Shown: in pieces, positions 18,034 to 26,963 of the stretch
Position numbering within the stretch: position 1 is the first letter of the stretch
How the letters are laid out: each line of letters opens with the position of its first letter
Source: Conexibacter sp. DBS9H8
Lineage (GTDB): Bacteria > Actinomycetota > Thermoleophilia > Solirubrobacterales > Solirubrobacteraceae
Direction: 5' to 3'
DNA: 64,000 bases
Assembly: GCF_023330685.1 (NCBI RefSeq)
Contig: NZ_CP097128.1
Location: 2,542,001 to 2,606,000 of the forward strand
Program-made: the position numbers and the translations under genes
The notes under the pieces: model-generated
Database searches by the model: none
The model's input: the letters and a program-made list of their open reading frames with translations, nothing else
Told to the model about the DNA's origin: nothing

Positions 18034-20396
18034 GAGGACCTCCGGGTGATCGGGGCCAGGTCGGCGACGAGCTTTCGCTCAGAGGCGTCCCGGGCAAAAC
18101 GGATGACGATGATGCCGCCCGGCTCGAGGGCGGTGACGACCCCCTCCCCGAACGAGGGGTGGCTGACGTCCTCCCCGAGCCGGTAGGCGACGGGCTCCTC
18201 CGCCCCGGCGTCCCAGCCGGCCTCCCCGCCGCCCGGCCAGTCGCCCGCTCCGCCGGCCCCGCGACCCGCCGGAGCGCCCCAGCCCTGCCCCACCCCGCCG
18301 TCCCAGCCGCGACTCGACCCACCGCCGTCCCAGCGGGTGAGCCGGTCACGAAAGCTGCCGGGGGCGGTACCGGTGCGCCGGGACCGCTGCTCCTCCCGGT
18401 CGGTGAGGGCAGCGGGGATCTCGGCAAGGAACCGGGACGGGATCGCGTAGCTGTGGGCACCGAAGATCGTCCGCTGGCGGGCGTAGGTGAGGTACAGGTC
18501 TCGCTGGGCGCGGGTGATGCCGACATAGCAGAGCCGGCGCTCCTCCTCCACGTTGCCCTCCTCCATCGCCCGCGAGTGGGGGAAGACGCCGTCCTCCATC
18601 CCGAGGATGAACACGATCGGATACTCAAGCCCCTTCGCGTTGTGCAGGGTCATCAGCGTCACGAGCCCGTCGTCATCGCTGCGGCCATCCGCGTCGGCGA
18701 TCAGGGCGACCCGCTGGAGATACTCGGGCAGACCCTCCTCCCCCGCCTCACCGGCGCCGTTGATCAGCTCCTCGAGGTTCTCGATCCGGCCCTGGGCCTC
18801 GATCGTCCGCTCCGCCTCGAGCCATTCGAGATAGCCGGTCGCCGCGAGCGTCTCGGCGAGCACCGCCTGTACGGTCGCTCCGGACTCGACGCGGGCCCGT
18901 AGTCCGCTCATCGTGTCCATGAACCGGGCGAACGCCTTCACCGCGGCGGCCCCGAGACCGGGGAGGCGCCCATCCGCGGCGGCGAGGGCGGCGTCCCAGA
19001 TCGACAGCCCGACCGTGTTGGCGAAGGAGACGACGCGAGCGAGGGATGTCGCCCCGATCCCCCGCTTGGGCTGGTTGACGATCCGGGTGAATGCGCCCGT
19101 GTCGAGCGGGTTGACGAGCAGGGTGAGATAGGCGAGCGCGTCCTTGACCTCCATCCGGTCATAGAACTTCGTGCCGCCGATCACCTGGTAGGGGATCTCG
19201 GCCCGGCCGAGCTGCTCCTGAAGCACCCGCGACTGGGCGTTGGTGCGGTAGAAGACGGCGATCTCCGCGCGGGCGGCGCCACCGTCGGTGAGCGCCTGGA
19301 TCTCCCCGCAGACAAAGCGGGCCTCGGCGTGCTCGTCCTCGAGCTCCCGGACCTTGATCGGGTCACCCTCACCGAGCTCTGACCAGAGGCGGGTCACCGG
19401 TGCGGTGCGGCCGCCCACGCCGGCGGGCTGGTTGCCGGCGATCACGGCGTTGGCGGCGTCGAGGATCGTCTGGGTCGACCGATAGTTCTGCTCGAGCGCG
19501 ACGACGTGGGCGTCGGGAAAGTCGTCCTCGAACTCGAGGATGTTGCGGATGTCCGCCCCGCGGAAGCCGTAGATCGCCTGGGACGGATCCCCGACGACGG
19601 TGAGGTTGCGCTGGGCGTCGGCGTCCCCGTCGGCGCCGGCGGCCAGCAGCGACAGCCAGCGGTACTGGACCGGGTTGGTGTCCTGGTACTCGTCGACGAG
19701 CAGGTGCCGAAACTGGCGCTGGTAGCCATGGCGGACCTCCCCAAAGAGGGTCATCAGGTCGACGGCGCGGACGAGCAGGTCGTCGAAGTCCATCGCGTTG
19801 GCTGCCATCAGCCCGCTCTGGTACGCCTGGTAGGCGTCCGCGACGATCGACTCGAACACCGACCCCTGCGCCTGGGCGTAGGCGTCCGGGTCGATCAGCC
19901 GGTTCTTGGCGTCCGAGATCTGAGAGTGAATCGCCGCCGGGGTCCACCGCTTGAGATCGACCCCGTGCTCCTCGAGCACCCGTTTGACGAGCCGGCGCGC
20001 GTCCGCCTGGTCGTAGATCGTGAACTGGCGCGTGTAGCCGAGCTTGTCCGCGTGGGCGCGCAGCATCCGGGCACAGGCGGCATGGAAGGTCATCACCCAC
20101 ATCACCCGGACCTGGCGGCCGACGAGCAGCTCGGCGCGCTCGCGCATCTCGGCCGCCGCCTTGTTCGTGAAGGTGATCGCAAGGATCTCCGACGGTGCCG
20201 CCGCACCGGTCGCGACGAGGTGGGCGATCCGGTGGGTGAGCACGCGCGTCTTGCCCGACCCGGCACCGGCGAGGATCAGCAGCGGCCCGCCGCCGTGGGT
20301 GACCGCCTCCCGCTGGGGGCCGTTGAGCCCCGACAGCAACGGTTCGAGCGCTGCCGCAGCCGGCGTCGGGGAGTGCTCGCTACGGGACGACGCCAC
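18030..20396 (-). CDS. pcrA: ATP-dependent DNA helicase PcrA/UvrD
   Basis: Superfamily 1A 3'-5' helicase for repair and replication-conflict resolution. Motifs run in order: LNGPQREAVTH (Q motif), AGAGSGKTRVL (Walker A), ITFTNKAAAEM, LLVDEYQDTN (Walker B), GDPSQAIYGFRGA (III), LEQNYRST (IV), VTLMTLHNAKGLEYPIVF (V) and YVGITRAQ (VI). A Gly/Trp-rich flexible stretch precedes the C-terminal Tudor-like domain (HPSFGEGVVTALE), which binds RNA polymerase in PcrA. GTG 20394-20396 gives 788 residues. It is divergent from the next gene with 22 bases between starts. Confidence 0.95.
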   Translation of the reverse strand: MASSRSEHSPTPAAAALEPLLSGLNGPQREAVTHGGGPLLILAGAGSGKTRVLTHRIAHLVATGAAAPSEILAITFTNKAAAEMRERAELLVGRQVRVMWVMTFHAACARMLRAHADKLGYTRQFTIYDQADARRLVKRVLEEHGVDLKRWTPAAIHSQISDAKNRLIDPDAYAQAQGSVFESIVADAYQAYQSGLMAANAMDFDDLLVRAVDLMTLFGEVRHGYQRQFRHLLVDEYQDTNPVQYRWLSLLAAGADGDADAQRNLTVVGDPSQAIYGFRGADIRNILEFEDDFPDAHVVALEQNYRSTQTILDAANAVIAGNQPAGVGGRTAPVTRLWSELGEGDPIKVRELEDEHAEARFVCGEIQALTDGGAARAEIAVFYRTNAQSRVLQEQLGRAEIPYQVIGGTKFYDRMEVKDALAYLTLLVNPLDTGAFTRIVNQPKRGIGATSLARVVSFANTVGLSIWDAALAAADGRLPGLGAAAVKAFARFMDTMSGLRARVESGATVQAVLAETLAATGYLEWLEAERTIEAQGRIENLEELINGAGEAGEEGLPEYLQRVALIADADGRSDDDGLVTLMTLHNAKGLEYPIVFILGMEDGVFPHSRAMEEGNVEEERRLCYVGITRAQRDLYLTYARQRTIFGAHSYAIPSRFLAEIPAALTDREEQRSRRTGTAPGSFRDRLTRWDGGGSSRGWDGGVGQGWGAPAGRGAGGAGDWPGGGEAGWDAGAEEPVAYRLGEDVSHPSFGEGVVTALEPGGIIVIRFARDASERKLVADLAPITRRSS

Positions 20397-20418
20397 GCTC
20401 GCTACGGTAGCGACCGTC

Positions 20419-21345
20419 GTGGTCGTCAACGACCTGAGAGAGGCGGCCGCCTGGGTCACCGCCCAGGCCCGCCACGTCCACCTCCAGCGCGAGCAGGTGC
20501 CCCTGTACGCGGCCACTCTGCCGACCCTCCCCACAGCCCTCCCGGTCGCGCTCGGCGACCCTGCACGCCGCCGCGAGGTCGCCCTGTACTGGCTCACCCT
20601 CGACGCGATCAACTTCGGCTCGGGCTGGTTTCCGACGCTGCGCAAGCTGCCGGGCGCCACCGGCTACGGGACGGTCGCCGGCGGCCTCGCCCGCCGCTGG
20701 GACGAACGGGGGCCCTGGAGCGTGGAGGCGCTCGCCAGCCTCAGGGTCGCCGAGGTCGCCGCCACGTTCGGCCAGGACCCCGGCCACGAGCTGATGGCGC
20801 TGTTCTGTGCCTCCCTCAACGACCTCGGCGCCCACCTCGACGGGGACTGGGCCGGTGACCCGCTCGCCCTTCTCGAGCATTGCGCCGGCTCGGCGGTCAC
20901 CCTCGTCGAGCTGCTCGCCCCGTGGTGGAGCTTCGCCGACGTCTCCACCTACGCGGGGCGCCCGGTGCCGTTCCTCAAGCGCGCCCAGATCGCCGCCGCC
21001 GACCTGCACCGGGCCGGCGTCGTGCACTGGGACGACCTGGCGGCGCTGACGATGTTCGCTGACAACCTCGTCCCCCACGTACTCCGCCTCGACGGGATCC
21101 TCACCTTCACCCCCGAACTCGTCGCCCGGATCGACGCCGAGACGCTGATCGCCCACGACAGCACCGAGGAGATCGAAATCCGTGCGGCCGCGCTCTGCGC
21201 GGTCGAGCTGATGGTCGCCGCCCTCGGCGGCTCCGAGCACTCCCCCGTCACCGCCGCGGAGATCGACCAGCTCCTCTGGCAGCGCGGCCAGAGCCCGCTG
21301 TACAAGCGCTCGCCGCGCCACCGCAGCCGCTGCCGGGCCTACTGA
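20419..21345 (+). CDS. queuosine-salvage family protein (Q-nucleotide N-glycosylase-like, DUF2419)
   Basis: A 308-residue cytoplasmic protein. The central LTLDAINFGSGWFPTLRK and W...ALASL segments match the family core. The C-terminal FADNLVPHVLRLDGIL with EEIEIRAAALCAVELM is the DUF2419 pattern: Asp and Val-Pro-x-x-L, then E-I-E-I-R-A and A-V-E-L. The family removes the queuine base from queuosine 5'-phosphate for reuse in tRNA; a bacterial member from Sphaerobacter has been studied. Assignment is from memory of the family motifs. The GTG at 20419 is preferred because upstream sequence is the pcrA start. Confidence 0.65.
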   Translation: MVVNDLREAAAWVTAQARHVHLQREQVPLYAATLPTLPTALPVALGDPARRREVALYWLTLDAINFGSGWFPTLRKLPGATGYGTVAGGLARRWDERGPWSVEALASLRVAEVAATFGQDPGHELMALFCASLNDLGAHLDGDWAGDPLALLEHCAGSAVTLVELLAPWWSFADVSTYAGRPVPFLKRAQIAAADLHRAGVVHWDDLAALTMFADNLVPHVLRLDGILTFTPELVARIDAETLIAHDSTEEIEIRAAALCAVELMVAALGGSEHSPVTAAEIDQLLWQRGQSPLYKRSPRHRSRCRAY

Positions 21346-21459
21346 CCTGACCGGCGTCACGGTCAGCGGAGCGCCGCCGGCGCGCGGACCGTCACCGCGT
21401 CGGAGCCGGTCTGCGCCCAGATCCAGGCGAGAGGTGCTACAAACCCGACCCCGGGAGCC

Positions 21460-21499
21460 GGATGGGCGACGGCTGAGATGGCCGTGCCCGCCGCCATCC
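21460..21499 (+). promoter_or_regulatory. extended hairpin in the pntA leader
   Basis: GGAT, GGGC and ACGGC pair with GCCGT, GCCC and ATCC around the loop TGAGATG, giving an interrupted stem of about 13 pairs that ends 32 bases before the pntA ATG. It lies in the transcribed direction of pntAB, after the stop of the queuosine gene. It could be a leader element or a terminator of the upstream gene. It does not match any riboswitch consensus I can recall. Confidence 0.35.
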
Positions 21500-21531
21500 C
21501 CTGGTGTGCGCGCTGCTGAGGAGCTTATTGG

Positions 21532-23073
21532 ATGATCATCGGAGTCCTGAAGGAGTCACGACCCGGGGAGACCCGGGTGTCGGCGACCCCCAACACCGTC
21601 GCCCAGCTGATCAAGCTCGGGTATGAGGTGCTCGTCGCGCCCGGCGCGGGCGAGCTGGCGAGCTTCCCCGACGCCGCCTATGTTGAGGCGGGAGCCCAGA
21701 TCGGCGACCCGCTCGGAGCCGACGTCGTCTTCGGCGTCAACGCCCCCGCCTCCGAGGAGCTCGACCGGCTCCGCGACGGCGCGACGCTGATCAGCTGGCT
21801 GTCACCGATGCTCGACCCCGAGCTGGTGGAGGATCTCGCCCGCCGCCCGATCACCGCACTCGCCCTGGACGCCGTGCCGCGGATCAGCCGCGCCCAGAGC
21901 ATGGACGTCCTCTCCTCGACCGCCAACATCGCCGGCTACCGGGCCGTCGTCGAGGCCGCCCACGAGTTCGGTCGCTTCTTCACCGGCCAAGTGACGGCCG
22001 CGGGCAAGGTCCCGCCCGCCAAGGTGCTCGTCGCCGGGGCCGGGGTCGCCGGCCTCGCGGCGATCGGTGCCGCCGGCAGCCTCGGGGCGATCGTCTACGC
22101 GACCGACCCCCGCCCCGAGGTCGCCGACCAGGTCAAGTCCCTCGGTGGGGAGTTCCTCTACGTCGACACCGGCGAGGAGGCCGAGGTGTCGGCGACCGGA
22201 TACGCCAAGGAGATGGGCCAGAACTACAACGAGCTGGCCGCCCAGCTGTACGCCAAGACGGTGCCGGACATCGACATCCTGATCACGACGGCGAACATCC
22301 CCGGCCGCCCCGCCCCGAAGCTGATCTCCGCGGAGATGGTCGCGACGATGAAGCCAGGCTCGGTGATCGTCGACATGGCCGCCGGGACCGGCGGCAACGT
22401 CGAGGGGACCGTCGCCGGGGAGAAGACGCTGACGGCCAACGGGGTGACGATCCTCGGCTACACCGACCTCGCCGGGCGGCTCCCGACCCAGGCCTCCCAG
22501 CTGTTCGGCCAGAACCTCGTCAACCTGATGAAACTGCTCACCCCGGAGAAGGACGGCCAGCTCGTCCTCGACTTCGAGGACGTCATCCAGCGCTCGATCT
22601 GTGTCGTCCGCCACGGCGAGCTGACATGGCCGCCGCCGCCGGTGCAGGTGAGCGCAGCGCCGGCGGCGCCCGCCGCCGGCACCGGCCCGGCAGCCGGTGC
22701 CGGCACCACCCCCGAACGAGAGCCGATGACCGCGACCCGGCGCTACGGGATCATCGCCGCCGGGTTCCTCGTTCTCTTCCTCATCGCCGCCTTCGCCCCG
22801 ACGGCAATCCTGCCTGAGCTCACCGTCCTCGCGCTTGGGATCGTCGTCGGCTACTACGTGATCGGCAACGTCCACCACGCGCTGCACACGCCGCTGATGT
22901 CGGTGACCAACGCGATCTCCGGCATCATCGTCGTCGGCGGCATCCTCGAGATCGGTCACTACACCACGCTCGTGACGATCGTCTCCGCCTTCGCGGTGCT
23001 GTTGGCGTCCATCAACATCTTCGGCGGCTTCGCGGTGACCCGACGGATGCTCGCCATGTTCGTGAGGAGCTAG
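21532..23073 (+). CDS. pntA: NAD(P) transhydrogenase alpha subunit (fused alpha1/alpha2)
   Basis: Proton-translocating transhydrogenase alpha chain that uses the proton gradient to reduce NADP with NADH. Residues 1-370 are the NAD-binding dI domain, with [45 protein letters not shown] (Rossmann) and [13 protein letters not shown] Pro/Ala linker follows, then three to four membrane helices, the second containing [20 protein letters not shown]. The two parts are one polypeptide as in E. coli (510 residues), not split as in many actinobacteria. The ATG 21532 has a GAGGAG ribosome site. It is followed by pntB after four bases. Confidence 0.96.
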   Translation: MIIGVLKESRPGETRVSATPNTVAQLIKLGYEVLVAPGAGELASFPDAAYVEAGAQIGDPLGADVVFGVNAPASEELDRLRDGATLISWLSPMLDPELVEDLARRPITALALDAVPRISRAQSMDVLSSTANIAGYRAVVEAAHEFGRFFTGQVTAAGKVPPAKVLVAGAGVAGLAAIGAAGSLGAIVYATDPRPEVADQVKSLGGEFLYVDTGEEAEVSATGYAKEMGQNYNELAAQLYAKTVPDIDILITTANIPGRPAPKLISAEMVATMKPGSVIVDMAAGTGGNVEGTVAGEKTLTANGVTILGYTDLAGRLPTQASQLFGQNLVNLMKLLTPEKDGQLVLDFEDVIQRSICVVRHGELTWPPPPVQVSAAPAAPAAGTGPAAGAGTTPEREPMTATRRYGIIAAGFLVLFLIAAFAPTAILPELTVLALGIVVGYYVIGNVHHALHTPLMSVTNAISGIIVVGGILEIGHYTTLVTIVSAFAVLLASINIFGGFAVTRRMLAMFVRS

Positions 23074-23077
23074 GCCC

Positions 23078-24565
23078 ATGTCCGTCACCTCCGCGGCGAA
23101 CGCCGCCTACATCGTCGCCGCGCTTCTGTTCATCCGCGCGCTCGCCGGGCTCTCCCGGCACGAGAGCTCACGGGTCGGAAACATGTTCGGGATCGCCGGG
23201 ATGGTCGTCGCGCTCGCCGCGACGCTCGTGTACGCGCTCGGAAACGAGAGCGGCAGCGTCACGAGCATCTTCCCCCAGAACCTCCCCGGTGGCGTGCACG
23301 CCCCCGGCCTGCACGCGATGAGCACCCTCGGGGTGATCCTGCTCCTCCTCGCCGTCATCGCGGGCGCGGCGATCGGCCTCTACCGCGCTCGGGTCGTCGC
23401 GATGACCCAGATGCCGGAGCTGATCGCGCTGTTTCACTCCTTCGTCGGTCTCGCCGCGGTGCTCGTCGGCTGGGACGGGTACCTGTCGATCGAACGGCGG
23501 CCACACGCGACGGAAGCGCAGGTGTTCAAGCTCCAGGGCACGTTCGGGATCCACCATGCCGAGGTGTTCATCGGCGTGTTCATCGGCGCGGTCACCTTCA
23601 CCGGGTCGATCATCGCGTTCCTCAAGCTGTCGGCGCGGATCAAATCGAACCCGCTCGTGCTGCCGGGCAAGAACCTGCTCAACCTCGGCAGCCTCGCCGT
23701 GTTCGTCGGGCTCACCGCGTGGTTCGTCGCCAGCCCGAACCTGCTCGCCCTCATCCTCGTCACCCTGCTCGCGCTCGCCCTCGGGCTGCACCTCGTGGCG
23801 AGCATCGGCGGAGGCGACATGCCCGTCGTCGTGTCGATGCTCAACAGCTACTCGGGCTGGGCGGCGGCCGCCTCCGGGTTCCTGCTCAACAATGACGCGC
23901 TGATCATCACCGGCGCGCTCGTCGGCTCCTCCGGTGCCTACCTCTCCTACATCATGTGCAAGGCGATGAACCGCAGCTTCATCTCGGTGATCGCCGGCGG
24001 GTTCGGGATCGAGGCGTCCTCCGGGGAGGCCAAGGACTACGGGGAGCACCGTGAGGTCAACGCCGAGACGGCCGCGGAGATGCTCGCGGAGGCCAAGTCG
24101 GTGATCATCACGCCCGGCTACGGGATGGCGGTCGCCCAGGCCCAGCACGGGGTCGCCGAACTGACCCGCAAGCTGCGGGCCAAGGGGGTCGAGGTGCGCT
24201 TCGGCATCCATCCGGTCGCCGGACGCCTGCCCGGGCACATGAACGTGCTGCTCGCGGAGGCGAAGGTTCCCTACGACATCGTGCTCGAGATGGACGAGAT
24301 CAACGACGACTTCTCCGACACCGACGTCGTGCTGGTGATCGGCGCCAACGACACGGTCAACCCGGCGGCCTCTGAGGAGCCTGGCAGCCCGATCGCCGGC
24401 ATGCCCGTCCTGCACGTGTGGGAGGCGGCGAACGTGATCGTCTTCAAGCGCTCGATGGCCTCCGGCTATGCCGGGGTCCAGAACCCGCTGTTTTTCCGCG
24501 ACAACTCCGCGATGCTGTTCGGCGACGCGAAGGAGCGCGTCGAGGACATCCTCAAGGCGCTCTGA
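23078..24565 (+). CDS. pntB: NAD(P) transhydrogenase beta subunit
   Basis: Membrane dII plus NADP-binding dIII domain. About nine helices in residues 1-275 contain [13 protein letters not shown], the [19 protein letters not shown] proton-channel histidine region, [16 protein letters not shown] and [20 protein letters not shown]. dIII begins near residue 330 ([18 protein letters not shown]) and has [36 protein letters not shown] and [17 protein letters not shown]. All NADP-binding motifs are intact. The 495-residue length is slightly over the E. coli protein (462). Confidence 0.97.
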   Translation: MSVTSAANAAYIVAALLFIRALAGLSRHESSRVGNMFGIAGMVVALAATLVYALGNESGSVTSIFPQNLPGGVHAPGLHAMSTLGVILLLLAVIAGAAIGLYRARVVAMTQMPELIALFHSFVGLAAVLVGWDGYLSIERRPHATEAQVFKLQGTFGIHHAEVFIGVFIGAVTFTGSIIAFLKLSARIKSNPLVLPGKNLLNLGSLAVFVGLTAWFVASPNLLALILVTLLALALGLHLVASIGGGDMPVVVSMLNSYSGWAAAASGFLLNNDALIITGALVGSSGAYLSYIMCKAMNRSFISVIAGGFGIEASSGEAKDYGEHREVNAETAAEMLAEAKSVIITPGYGMAVAQAQHGVAELTRKLRAKGVEVRFGIHPVAGRLPGHMNVLLAEAKVPYDIVLEMDEINDDFSDTDVVLVIGANDTVNPAASEEPGSPIAGMPVLHVWEAANVIVFKRSMASGYAGVQNPLFFRDNSAMLFGDAKERVEDILKAL

Positions 24566-24592
24566 GGCCGCGCGGCAGGCGAGTCCGTTGGG

Positions 24593-24655
24593 GTCGTGGC
24601 GCGGGCCCCGTCGTGGCGCGGCCCCGTCGTGGCGCGCCTCGCCCCGGTCGTGCGG
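24593..24655. repeat. short tandem repeat, unit GTCGTGGCGCG plus a GC spacer
   Basis: Three perfect copies of GTCGTGGCGCG begin at 24593, 24610 and 24626, spaced 17 and 16 bases, with a degenerate fourth copy (GTCGTGCGG) at 24647. They lie between the convergent pntB and cupredoxin genes. Nothing else but the palindrome at 24657 is seen in this 213-base interval. Confidence 0.6.
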
Positions 24656-24656
24656 C

Positions 24657-24670
24657 TCAACGCGCGTTGA
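24657..24670. promoter_or_regulatory. 14-base perfect palindrome
   Basis: TCAACGCGCGTTGA is a perfect dyad directly after the tandem repeat, in the convergent interval between pntB and the cupredoxin gene. It could be an operator-like site or part of a bidirectional terminator; no U-tract follows on either strand. Confidence 0.3.
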
Positions 24671-24778
24671 ATCGAGGGAGCGAGGTCGATTTTTCGTCAC
24701 TGAGACGAATCTGTGCACTCGGTCGGGCCCGGCTGCGGCTCGCCCCAGCCTCAGCACAGGCGGGCCCTCCAAGCGCGC

Positions 24779-25321
24779 TCACACCCGCGGCGGCGGGGCT
24801 TGGGCGACGATCGTCCCCATCATGTAGCCGACGTGGGACATCGAGTAGGGATCACAGGGGAAAGAGCAGTGCCACTGGAAGATGCCCGACTTCTTGACGA
24901 GCAGCGTGTAGGTGTGGGTGCCGGGTCGGACGGTGATATCCACTCCGGCCGCCGCTGAGACGATCGAGTGGGGCACGGTATCGGTGTTGTTGATCACCAA
25001 CCGAACCGGTCGGCCGACATACGCCGCGAACGTCGTCTGACTGAAGGCGTCATGCAACTGTCCGTCCGGTCCGGGTTTGACCCCAGGGGCGACGGACAGG
25101 TAGACGACCGGTTGGACCGGCACGCTCTCGGAAACCCGCAGCACCTGCACGACCGGACGGAGCGGCGGGTTCTGGGCGCCGTGGATGGCGACCGTTGCGA
25201 CGATGATCAGGGTGAGGATGACGCCGAGTCCGGTGAGCACCGCCACCGTCCACTTCTGGACGACCGCCGACGGCTTGACATTCTCGGTCTCGATTCGATG
25301 TGGGGAGCTGAGAGAGGACAT
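24779..25321 (-). CDS. membrane-anchored cupredoxin-like protein
   Basis: A 180-residue protein with a short cytoplasmic N-terminus, one membrane helix (residues about 24-47) and an extracytoplasmic cupredoxin domain. Candidate copper ligands are the His in DTVPHSIVS and the cluster WHCSFPCDPYSMSHVGYMMG near the C-terminus. The cysteine pair C-x3-C followed by His and Met resembles a CuA site (cytochrome oxidase subunit II), although the spacing from the second Cys to His is longer than the usual three residues. The start is placed at ATG 25319-25321. Electron transfer or copper carriage at the outer face of the membrane is inferred; the partner is unknown. Confidence 0.8.
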   Translation of the reverse strand: MSSLSSPHRIETENVKPSAVVQKWTVAVLTGLGVILTLIIVATVAIHGAQNPPLRPVVQVLRVSESVPVQPVVYLSVAPGVKPGPDGQLHDAFSQTTFAAYVGRPVRLVINNTDTVPHSIVSAAAGVDITVRPGTHTYTLLVKKSGIFQWHCSFPCDPYSMSHVGYMMGTIVAQAPPPRV

Positions 25322-25556
25322 GCACTCACCGTAATCTCCGCCCACGGCCCTGACATCCGGCGCTGTTGGCAGACCCGTGCGGCCCGTTACGCCTCCTCGC
25401 GCCGGGAAACTACGCGGCCCAGCCGGCGGGCGGCGACCCTACCCCGGTCTGGGGCTGGCGGCACGGGCCTCACCCCGGCGACAAAACGAACGGACGGCCG
25501 GGCCGGGCGGGGAGGACAAACCTCTGCACCCCCGCCGCCACAGTTGCACGGGCCCC

Positions 25557-26867
25557 CTACTCGAGCCCGTAGGCCTCGGAGCGGGCCTCGGCGATCGCGC
25601 GGGCGCCGGCTTCGCCGACGAGCAGCTCGGGCCGCAGGGTGCCGCTGTTGACGAGGTCAAGGGCCGGGAAGCGGCCCGTCGAGGTGAGTGCCGGATCGAG
25701 GGCGATGACCGTCGTCTCCCCGCCGATCGGAGTCCTCGCGGTGGCGATCACGGTGAGGCTGCCGGCGTCGCTCAGGTTGCGAGCGGCCGCGAGTACCTTG
25801 CGGGCGGTGCCCGGGTTGAGACCGTCGAGGGTGTCGACCAGCACGACGGCGTCACCGCCGCGGGTCGCGACGCGCTTTGCCTGCTCGATCACCATCTCCA
25901 CCGCGTGATCCTGCGCGTCGGCGGAGGCGGCGAAGCTGAGCGACACGGCGGTCGCGGGCAGGCCGGCCGCCTCAGCGCCCCAGTCGGCGAGCTCCTCGGG
26001 CCGGACGCCGGCGAGCGCGACGAACACGGTGAGGGATTCCTCGCCGGCGAGCGCCCGGGCGAGATCCTTGAGCGTGTGGGACTTCCCCGCCCACGCCGGG
26101 CCAACGAGGCTCACCCGCGAGCCACGCCCGAGCGGGGTGAGGAACTCGACGGCCTTGAGCGTCGCGTCCTCGGAGGCGAGCTTGAAGCGCTCGTCGGGAA
26201 AGCGGGCAGCCAGCTCGTCATAGCGGGCGCGGTCGGCGACCTCGGAGGCGGGGCGGCCGTTGATCGTGTCGACCCGGACGAGGGAGGCGAACCGCTCCGA
26301 GCGCTGGGGGGCGCGCCGGGGCCCGCTGACGGTGTCCCCGGAGACGAGCTCGCAGCGCTTGACCTGAGCGGCGGAGATGTAAACGTCGTCGTCCGAGGGG
26401 TCCGGCGGGGCGACGCGGAGGAAGCCCGAGCCGTTGGCGAGCAACTCGACGACACCCTCGACGATCGTCGCCGGGCCGCCACGCGGAGTCCGCGCCTCGG
26501 CCTCGGCGTCGGCCTCGGGTACGACCTCGGCGTCAGGTGCGGTCTCCTCCGTCTCCCGGCCCCCGGCCCGGCCCCGCCCGCCGCGGCGCCCACGGCGCCG
26601 CCGGCTCGCGGCGGTGCTCTCACCGTCATCCTCATCGGCGTCCGCAGCGGCCGCGTCGACGGCATCGACACCGCCCGTGCCCGTCTCTGCGGTCTCCGCC
26701 GGCTCGGCGGGCTCGCCGGGCTCCACCCCGGTCTGGCGGGCGATGATCGCGTCGATCAGGGCCGCCTTACGGAGGCGTCGGTACCCGTCAAGGGAGATAT
26801 CGGCGGCGATCGCGTGGAGATCGGCGAGGGGGCTCGCCTCAAGGGCGGCACGGTCAAGTACGGTCAT
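25557..26867 (-). CDS. rho: transcription termination factor Rho, divergent form
   Basis: A 436-residue protein with Rho architecture. Residues 1-45 form a Rho N-terminal helical domain (LADLHAIAADISLDGYRRLRKAALIDAI). Residues 50-130 are an acidic then Arg/Gly-rich insert. A cold-shock RNA-binding domain lies about residues 133-200 (GSGFLRVAPPDPSDDDVYIS) and a RecA-type ATPase follows. The ATPase is unusual: Walker A is GPAWAGKS near residue 256 instead of APPKAGKT, Walker B reads VVLVDTLDGL instead of LLDSITRLAR, and the Q-loop region is shortened. The terminal LTSTGRFPALDLVNSGTLRPELL is Rho-like. It may be a variant Rho or a paralogue. The ATG has an AGGAGG site. Confidence 0.75.
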   Translation of the reverse strand: MTVLDRAALEASPLADLHAIAADISLDGYRRLRKAALIDAIIARQTGVEPGEPAEPAETAETGTGGVDAVDAAAADADEDDGESTAASRRRRGRRGGRGRAGGRETEETAPDAEVVPEADAEAEARTPRGGPATIVEGVVELLANGSGFLRVAPPDPSDDDVYISAAQVKRCELVSGDTVSGPRRAPQRSERFASLVRVDTINGRPASEVADRARYDELAARFPDERFKLASEDATLKAVEFLTPLGRGSRVSLVGPAWAGKSHTLKDLARALAGEESLTVFVALAGVRPEELADWGAEAAGLPATAVSLSFAASADAQDHAVEMVIEQAKRVATRGGDAVVLVDTLDGLNPGTARKVLAAARNLSDAGSLTVIATARTPIGGETTVIALDPALTSTGRFPALDLVNSGTLRPELLVGEAGARAIAEARSEAYGLE

Positions 26868-26902
26868 GGGTCCTCCTGGGTGTGTGGATGATTCGGTTGG
26901 CT

Positions 26903-26927
26903 CCGGCCGCGTGGGGGCAGCGGCCGG
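26903..26927. terminator. hairpin between folP and rho
   Basis: CCGGCCGC pairs perfectly with GCGGCCGG around a nine-base loop. It lies 36 bases downstream of folP and 35 bases before the rho start, so it is either the end of the folP transcript or a structured rho leader. Rho leaders are often autoregulatory, but there is no U-tract and no direct evidence. Confidence 0.4.
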
Positions 26928-26963
26928 CGATTCGCTGGGGTGAGCTTAGACGGTCGGGACGGC

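Noticed and set aside
21451..21500. TPP riboswitch before pntA, suggested by GGCTGAGATGG
   Set aside because: The remaining conserved TPP segments (ACCTGA...GATAATGCCAGCG-like) are absent and the downstream gene is not a thiamine gene.
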